In this document: piece by piece, positions 48,101 through 57,100 of the stretch
Layout of the letters: each line of letters starts with the position of its first letter
Position numbering within the stretch: the stretch's first letter is position 1
Position numbers and translations under genes: made by a program
NCBI GenBank assembly: GCA_014526335.1
Contig: JACTAT010000035.1
Span: 2,271,452-2,335,451 of the forward strand
Reading direction: 5' to 3'
Source: Chrysaora quinquecirrha
Lineage: Eukaryota > Cnidaria > Scyphozoa > Semaeostomeae > Pelagiidae
DNA: 64,000 nucleotides
Notes under the pieces: generated by a model
Database searches by the model: none
Seen by the model: only the letters and a program-made list of their open reading frames with translations
Told to the model about the DNA's origin: nothing

Positions 48101-51100
48101 GATTATGCTAATGGATTATGCCACCTTACCTCAACTTTGCTCTTCAACTCTTGGTTCTCTCTTGACATTTGGAAGGAGTTTGCACCTCTTGGTGGTCTAG
48201 GAGCAAAAACTTAATCTCAGCTGTTTCTATTGACTTTAAGAAGCGATCTTACCATTTTAACAAGATACAAGAATTGCGTTGAAAAAGTTATGAGTTAATG
48301 GAAAATCAGTCTTCAAGCAGACAAGGTCAGCAGCTTCACGATAGTCATATTTAATTTTGCCACCGATCATTTCAGGTTGGTATTTTCTGATGCACAGCTG
48401 CATGCCATTCTTTCATTTCACGATTCAAAAAAGCTGCAGAAACCAGCTTTTTAGCATCCTTCAGGAGACCCCGAGAAGCAAAGGAGTTGATTCATCAGAA
48501 TCAAAAATTTAAACGGAATATTAGAGCACAAAACGAGAACAAAACTCTTTATATCTCTCTGCTTCACCAAGCATCGTACCTCGTTACATCAAGTGTGAAC
48601 CTAGCTTTTAAGACTTGTAATTAAGAGCCTTAATAAAGATATTATCTACCTGATTGCCTGTGCATTGGCAGACGGTTTAGTAAAAGAAGGTCTTTCCTCC
48701 ATTAGTTTTGGCTGAGGGAAAAGAACAGTAAAAAATACATCAATGATCTTCAAAAACTATTCGAAGACGTTCAATATGAAGTAACATCTTTTAGAAATGG
48801 ATATTAATGATAATATGCCTTATGCGTATCAGAAAAAGGTTATAAAATGAATGCTCGACAATACTGTAGCCAACAATGCCTGCCAAAAGTGCTGAAAAAC
48901 CAGTTCAGAAGACTGCTTTGACTGTTTGCTATTCCCCTTCTCCACTCCAATCCCTTCCACACTGATGATGAAGGACAACATTCTTAGCTACTTTTGGGTT
49001 TGCATGATTCCTTAGATCGTTATATTCAACATCAAAAATACTTAAAGGTATGGCGAGATTTGTATCTTGTAAAAACTAGATTATCTGCAAATTCTATCTA
49101 AGAGGCTACTTTGAATCGAGGGTTTTCCAACTACTGTTTGTACCCACTGAAGCTTCTAAATCACAGGAAGTCCTTCTTTTTTTAATAGGGAGTTACAAGC
49201 ACGCTGTTTGCTTGACTCAGACAACACTGATATTTCTTCATATAGTTTTTCAGAGAGATTCCCATTTGCTGTCATCATTGTCAAACCTACAGCTTCCCTT
49301 ACGAACGTTTAAGTGAGGACTTTTCAGGTAATAATTACTAAGGAAGATAAACTAGTTTCGTTTTGCAATTAGGTAGCAGTGCCATTTCACCTTTTCAATT
49401 ACTGTAGCATGCCCAGCGGCAACAATTTTTTCTGCAATGTCTGTATTAGTTTTGTCCAAATAGGCAGTGACAGTCGTGAAATCACCTTAAAAAGGAACAA
49501 AAAAGTCAGTCTTTAATTCGAAAACATTGTCAATAATTTAATAGTGATTTCAGTAACTAAAAATTGTTTCTAGAAGTAGTGTAGAAACCCAACCTTTAGT
49601 TGTTTCAAATCGAACAACTTGGTCCAGAACCATCTTTTTGAGGAATTCAGTTCCCTTGAAAAGAAAAACATATATTAGCATTCAAAAGCTCGCTATAAAA
49701 ATCCAGACAAAAGAAAAGTTATTATCAATAACTCTGTCCGTATGATAGCATGGAAAATTACCAGGAAGAAGAATAAAATTCAAATTACTTGAAATGGTAA
49801 AAAAATGAAAGACAAAGAAACACAGTTATTCATCAGAGTATAGATAAGTATTTTACCCCAGCCTGCAAGACATGAAGGTGCTGCGGCCTCGTCGTGTAAT
49901 CCAGCTGACGCGTGGTGTCAGGAGCTCAATGTAGTTAGGGTTCGAGCCCACACATGGTAGCGTCACAGCCAGTGTCGAGGTATCGATTAGATCACCTACT
50001 ACTGAGATCCTAGCAACTGACACTAAATCACCATTTCACCTTCACATTCACCAGCTTCACTTAAAGGTAAAACTCTCCGTTTTCTGGAACCAGGAAGAAG
50101 CATTGTATAATTATGTCAGACATTAGTGAATCATATCAAAACCAATGCTTAAATTTAATTCTCGTCATTATGCATTAAGTACACTGCAGATTACACTGCA
50201 GATTAACGGACACTTGAAACAACAGACACCTGACTTCAAACAAAGATTTTACCCCAAAATTGCACACAATAATTTATTGAGCGACCTCTATTCACCGGAC
50301 ATCTCTTTACAACGGACAGAATTACAGCATTACTGACCCAGACAATACAATACCATAAAGACCATAACCATAACCTCTTTTAGTTTTTACAGCATAACAA
50401 TTTTTCATTCAAATCCAATTGCCAGAACTGTCAAAACTTTAATTGTAGCGTCTTAATTTTCATTGTGTTATAGAAGTGTTATCTTTCTTCAACTTCCAGT
50501 AAGGAACAACAGGTTCTCAAGGGTTGCTTCTCGAAGAGTCAACTTTGTTTTTGCAAAACATTTGTACTTCGTTCACTTGTGGTAAATTCCACATTAATTT
50601 CATTACAATGTTCTGAGCTTAAACATTGTGTTCCTTTCAAGTGTCATTCTTTTCATAATACCTTCTGAGAAATTTTCTGTACAGTATGGAGAAAATTAGA
50701 CATGTATACACAGCTGACGCTTCTCTTCGTACAACAGACGAGATATATGGTCCCAAACAGTGGTACCAAATATTGGTATTGAAATATTGGCCCCACAGTT
50801 CTCTGTTATACGAAGGTTAGAATGAAACATTAATCCAAGGGTTCTTACCTGTTTGAATTTTATAGATGCTTCATCTATATTGACAGGCTTAATGTCAAGT
50901 ACATACTCCTTGGCACAAGGTACAGGCTGGTCCAATGATGGAGGAAGAATGACAAGACTATTGAGGTCAACAACCTCCCAGTTACCATAATCGATATATC
51001 TAACTTTGACCTGAAAGCAAAACAAACACTGCTTTCAAACTGACGTGATTAATCCAGCTTTATATAAACCAGTATGTAGATTTCAACCAATAAAATAAAT

Positions 51101-54100
51101 TCAAATTACTAGACTGATCAATCTCTTGTAACATTTGTTAAATACTGTAGTTTACCGTATTTTCTCTAATAAACGCTGCCCTCAGATAAACGCCGCACTT
51201 CGAGCCGAACCTTTGTAATAAACGCCGCCCTCTATTAAACGCCGCTCTCTATTAAACGCCACATTCTGGAAAGTGGCGTTTATTAGAAAAAAGATCAAAC
51301 AAGAAATAACAAATAGTTTATACGAATCTCACTTGTTTTCTATCAACAAATTCTTCTTTATTCTACAACAACGTGAACAATTCTTCAGTGAACTCTAAAT
51401 TTTTCACGCAATCCTTTTGAAGTCAATTTACCCTTTTCTCATTTCTCGCTTTTTAATAAACGCCGCCCTCTGATAAACGCTACCCTCTATTAAACGCCAC
51501 ATTCAAAAATTTGATTAACGCCATACGGTAGTTTAACTTGCAGTGCAAATGTGGTATAAAAGAGCAACTGAGTTTGTAGCTACGAGTGAACGTGAGTGAA
51601 TAAACATTGTTTCTCAAACATCTGAGATTGGCACATCAAAACGATCAGTCACATAACAAAACATTGAAATTAAACAAGCATTAATTGCAATAAAATGAAA
51701 GCCTAGCTTGAGAGCATTACTAATGTAAAACAAAGAAATCCAGGCCACAAAGGTTTAGACACCGAAAGTAGTCTAAAATCAAGAATTAAGATTTCCAACC
51801 TTCATTCCTTGGTCAGGGTATTGCTTTTCGACTTTACATCTGTACCAGGCATCATCCTCAGAAAACTTGCATGCAAAGAGCTAAAATAAAAGTTTGGTGT
51901 ATAACAATCAAAATCCAAGCTGAATTTAAATTATAACTCAAAATTTGAGAAGAAAAAGGTGCCCAGAAGCTTCAAACAGCAACGGTAACAGCAAGATGAA
52001 TCTCAATTCACTATCCATTGATCTACAACTCAACAAGTAACTGAAGAAAAAGTCCCTACCTTTCCGTATGGTATGGTTTGTCCAGAGAGGTGTGGTAACG
52101 TTGGACACTGGGTCTGTAAATCTTCTGAAATTTTAGCTAATGCACTTGCTATTTCATGAACAATAGCCTGTTAAATACATATAAAATATTAACAAGGCTC
52201 TTTTTATAGAATTCTTAAGATTATGTACTAAAAATTGAGTAGTTATATTTCTCTTACCTGTCCCCACATCTTTACTGGGTTATCTACATGCATAATCAAC
52301 ACACTTTCTTTCTACAGAAAAAAGAGAAATCACGTCAATGGAAGGAAATCATTATCTTGGTAAAGAGCTCCAACGACCCATTTAATATAGGAACAACAGT
52401 AGATATGGGTCCAATCTACACAAGAGCCTTAAACTTGCCTAAAGCAGCAGGCTGCAAGTGCCCAAACACAAATACCTCGATTTCCGTCCATATTTTGAGA
52501 AGCTTTGCATTAGATGTCTCAATTTGAATTCGCAATACATAGATTTCATTGAAAGCGAGCTTTGAGTTGGTGATGGCAACTAAGGACAATTTGGAGATGC
52601 TCCGGACCATCTCCAAAGTGCACAAAGTGGCATCAACAGCTTCATTCATCTTTGCTTTAAATTTGGGACTTGGAAGAATACTCAAAGCAATCATATCTAC
52701 ACGACGGCACAAAGCAAACTTGGGATAATCCTCTCAAGAATGCAATAGGGCATGTTTTGGGCACTTGCTTAGATCAGCCAATATATATACAAAATACCTG
52801 CACAACTTTTTCTTTTGGTGGTGTTGCAGCATTATTAGTTGGGTGGCCTAAAAAAGAAGTATGTATAAATAAAAAGGGTCTTCTCTCAGAATCACAGCAT
52901 GCAGTATACTAATGCTTCCACTTAGAGCTGATACGCAGTATGTATGAGACCAGTGATGACATATGACTCTGAAGCATGGATCAAGTCTACTAAAAAGAAC
53001 ATAGCAGGCTAAGATAAATCCTTGTAAACTAATCGAGGAAGATGTGCTGAGTGAGAACGACAGATAGGCTTGAAGATCAGGACTTGACGGACAGATTGGG
53101 ACTGAAGGACAGCATCATAGATATGACAAACAGAAATGCTACGAGACAGCTTTTCCCATTCTAATGAGGGACACTAGGAAGGGATAAGGCAAGATCTCAA
53201 TTGCAAAGTAGAGAGGCAAGGAAAGGAGCAGACACTAGATGAGCTGGAAGGATGCAATTATGAAGATGTACAAAGGTGATTAATACTGCTCCAGCAGTAT
53301 TAATGGTCACAAGACAAGGTCTTTCCCAGGAGCTGACATAGCTAGTGACCATAATCTTGTGATGACAACGTTGAAGCTGAAATTAAAGAAGATAAAAAGA
53401 CCAAAATCTTTAAGAATAAAGTATGATATAAGCCGACTGAACGATGCAGAAACGTCGGAACACTTCAGGGCTAAAATAGGTGGAAAATTTGCACCACTAC
53501 TAGAAATGACTGAAATGCAAGAGATGACAGACTTGTTCACCGATGGAATGAACGAAACAGCATTGGAAGTCCTTGGAAAAGAGAAAAAGAAGAAACAACC
53601 TTGGATGACACATGAAATAATGGATAAATGTGATGAAAGAAGGAGGCTAAAAGCAGACAAATTCAAAGATGACGAATGTAGCAAGAAATATAGAACTGCC
53701 AACAACATGGTGAGGAGAGAAATAAGGAAGGCAAAAGAAGAATTCTTGCAAAAAAAGTGCAAAGAAATTACAACAACATTCGAGAAAAATGATTCGAGAA
53801 CGGCTTACAGGGTAGTCAAGGAACTAACCAACGAGAAAACAGTGAGAGTATCAGTAATAGAAGATGCAGATGGGAAGTTGCTAACTGAAGCAACAAAAAT
53901 CCAGAAAAGATGGACTGAATACATTCAGGAACTATACAACTATCCGATTTCGACAGATGATGACATCATAAAGACATTACAACAAGAAGGTCCAGGTGTA
54001 AAAGAATGTGAGCCCGATATCCTGATAAGCGAAGTTGAAGAAGCTGTAAGAACTTTGAAGAATGGCAAAGCTGCCGGTTTCGACAACATACCGTCAGAAC

Positions 54101-57100
54101 TACTAAAACACGGTGGTGAAGTCATAGTCAAAATACTGCACAAAATTTGTAATCTAGTGTGGGAGAGAGGAAAATGGCCAACACAATGGACGAAGTCACT
54201 AATCATTCCACTTCCAAAGAAGGGAGATTTGAAGAAATGTACAAATTATAGAACGATAAGTTTAATAAGTCATCCAAGTAAAGTACTACTGAAGGTCATC
54301 AATAACAGACTAAAGATGAAAGTAGAAGAGATATTGGCTGAGGAACAGGCCCGGATTCAGAAGTGGGAGGAGCACTGTAGAACAGATTGGAAATGTAAGA
54401 ATTCTAGGGGAAAAATACCGCGACCACCAGATGGAGATCCATCACAACTTTATAGATTTTAAAAAAAGCATTCGATAGAGTGTGGAGGAAAGCACTCTGG
54501 CTAGTGATGAAGAAGCACAACGTTGGTACTGGGCTCGTAAACGTGATTGAATCTCTCTATAGCGACAACAGCAACGCTGTGATGACTAATCTCGGTTACA
54601 TGGAGTGGTTTCGGACGACAGTCGGTGTGCGTCAAGGGTGCATCCTCTCCCCATGCTTGTTTAACATCTTCCTAGAACAGATCATGTCAGACACACTCGA
54701 GAACCATGCAGGAACAGTAAAGATCTCGGTAGGCAGATAACTAATCTGCGGTTCATGGATGACATAGACCTCATTGCTGGCTCCAAGGTAGAGTTGGCAG
54801 AGCTCACTACTAGATTAGACACAACAGCAAGAAAATACGGAATGGAAATCAGCGCTGAAAAAAGCAAAATAATGGTCACTTCTAGAGTTGAAGCCGAAAA
54901 CGACATCTATACTGGGGTCAAAGTTGGTGGAACAGAGCTGGCAGAAGTGAAGGCATTCCAATACCTCGGCTCAACATTGAACGCAGATGTTACTTCAGAA
55001 TATGAAATCAAGAAAAGGCTAGCAGTAGCTACAAACCAACTTGCAAAATTGAACAGATTGTGGGAATCCAACGGTATCTCAACTATGATGAAAGCGAAAC
55101 TACTGAAATCTTTGATAACATCCATTGCCCTTTATGGCTGTGAGTCGTGGACCCACAGCAAATATCTGGAGAAAAAGATTTGTGCATTCGAACTTCGATG
55201 CTTTAGGCGAATACTTGGGATAACTTGGAAACAGAAGGTCACCAACATAGAAGTGGAACAAAGGATGAGGAGACTAATTGGTGCCTATGAATCACTGATA
55301 GTAACAGCAAGACGTCGGAAATTGCAATGGTTTGGGCATGTGACCAGACAAAACAGAACATTAGCTCGAGACATAATGCACGGAGGGGTAGAAGGTAGAA
55401 GAGGAAGAGGACGCCCCAGGAACACATGGTTAGGAGACATCGCTAAATGGTCAGGGAAGAGTATGACGGAGTGTACGAGGCTGGCCATGGATCGCGGAAG
55501 GTGGAGGAAAATAGTGGACTTATCAAAGTGCCCCAACGGTCAAAGGGCCATGGGAGTGACATGACATGACATGACATGACAAAGGTGAGCCTGCAACTAG
55601 AGTGTACTGTGGAAAGAAAGAAACGGAGAGAGTGAGTGAATGTTAACTTTCAGCCACCCATATGCAAAGCATACAAATACCACATAAAGCATTCTGATGA
55701 TTTGACTCAGCAAATTGACTAGGCAATGTTTTTGAAAAACTACTTACTTGAAGAACTGTTATCATCCCAACAATCTTCACTCTTACTGAATCCATTTGTC
55801 ATGCTATCCTTTTGCAAACCTTGATTATTTTGTGTGAACCCAGAGGAAGATGTTGATAACCCTCCTCTTCCAAACCCTCCTCTTCCTCTTGCTGAGAATC
55901 CACCTCTTGTTGCACTCTTTTCATTTGATGTCTGTTTTGAAAACCAGATGACCCAAATCCACCACTACTGTCACCTCCACTAATAAAAGATATTAAGGCA
56001 AGGTCAGTAATTTTTTCCATACAACATGGATGTGATCGTGGCACAGTAGTTAGCATGCAGGTCTCAGGACAACAATATTGTGGGTTCAAGCCACGGCCTT
56101 TCCACTTGCATTGCAGAGATAATAACCATGGGCAAGTTGCTAACACAAATGTGCCTATCTTTACCCAGGTGTTTGAATGAGTACCTGGTAGGTTGAGCAC
56201 CATATGTGGCTGCACCCTACTATATGCTAATGTATCCAAACCAGAGGTAAAAAGTAAAGTTGACTGAGTTGCCCTTGGTTAGTAGTAGACTTAAAAATGG
56301 CAACTTTACTCTGCTTTTTATATGTATAGCTCATACACTTAGGAGACAAAAGTATTGCAACGCCTGACCTTAAATGGCAGCCAATAGTAGCCATAGGCCC
56401 AAAAACACTGACAGGCGAGATAAGAATATGGAGCAAATTCAAGTAATTCAAAATTTCTTGATTGCTCTAAATCAAAAGAGAGATGTAACAGAAGATTTTC
56501 TTATACCCTGCCTGTGCATCTTTTTTCCGATAGGTTACCTACAAAAGAAATTGCCTTACTGTATATAACAAAGAAATGATGATGGGACTGTGCATTATTA
56601 CTTCTTAAACTGATACAAAAATTATATCTTACATTTATATTCTAGTTTTAGCTGTTTTTTCAGAATTGTCAGCTGTTCAAGTTAGCTAGTGTGGCTGGTT
56701 TAAAGGTCTCATCGGCTCAGCTACCATATCTTGGATGATTCAGCCAGTGTGTACACATGTCAACCTGGCACTACAACAGTCACTGTCAGAGGGTTTCTAA
56801 AGTTACCAGTTCATCTGAGAAAGGTATGCCACTTTACAAGATCATTAAAGTCACAGTATGCAAGGCTTTTTCACCTTATTCTCCCCTTACTTACGCTTAC
56901 CCTTACCACAAACGATTCAAATGCTGCAAGACTGTTGCTTTTATTCAAACTGACGTTTACCAACATTTTATTACAACTTGACTTACCAAAAGATTGCTGT
57001 TGTCTACTGGAGAATTATTCATGTATTTTGCAGCACATATTGCATCTTCTTCATTGGTATATTTAACAAACCTGTTGTAAAACAACAGCCATCACATTTG

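Larger units (their letters stand above)
39431..48711 (-). other. Coiled-coil region exons
   Basis: Exons 48650-48711, 48130-48196, 47338-47598, 46047-46109, 45861-45908, 45582-45704, 45412-45463, 45222-45268, 44104-44193, 43013-43141, 42595-42695, 41892-41925, 40692-40817, 40177-40206, 39803-39871 and 39431-39511. The encoded sequence is charged and helical, for example MQAQLDKFKQDNSRLEKSL and LSDEVAALRKLRDEM. Exon 39431-39511 encodes AATHFPELPIQHADLGIA, which resembles the STK31 segment before the kinase-like domain. Several exons are only 30-60 nt long. Confidence 0.85.
49391..52311 (-). other. Extended Tudor domain exons
   Basis: Exons 52258-52311, 52060-52167, 51800-51880, 50849-51010, 49594-49654 and 49391-49485. 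Key segments are ESVLIMHVDNPVKMWGQ (N-terminal strand), LFACKFSEDDAWYRCKVEK, VKVRYIDYGNWEVVDLNSLV and a nuclease-like C-terminal part ending DIAEKIVAAGHATVIEK. YIDYGNWE and the DDAWYR tryptophan/tyrosine pair supply aromatic-cage residues typical of methyl-arginine-binding Tudor domains. All six exons splice in phase. Confidence 0.92.

Noticed and set aside
54682..55536. Several minus-strand frames opposite the LINE
   Set aside because: Shadows of the reverse-transcriptase frame; Ser/Leu-rich and without domains.
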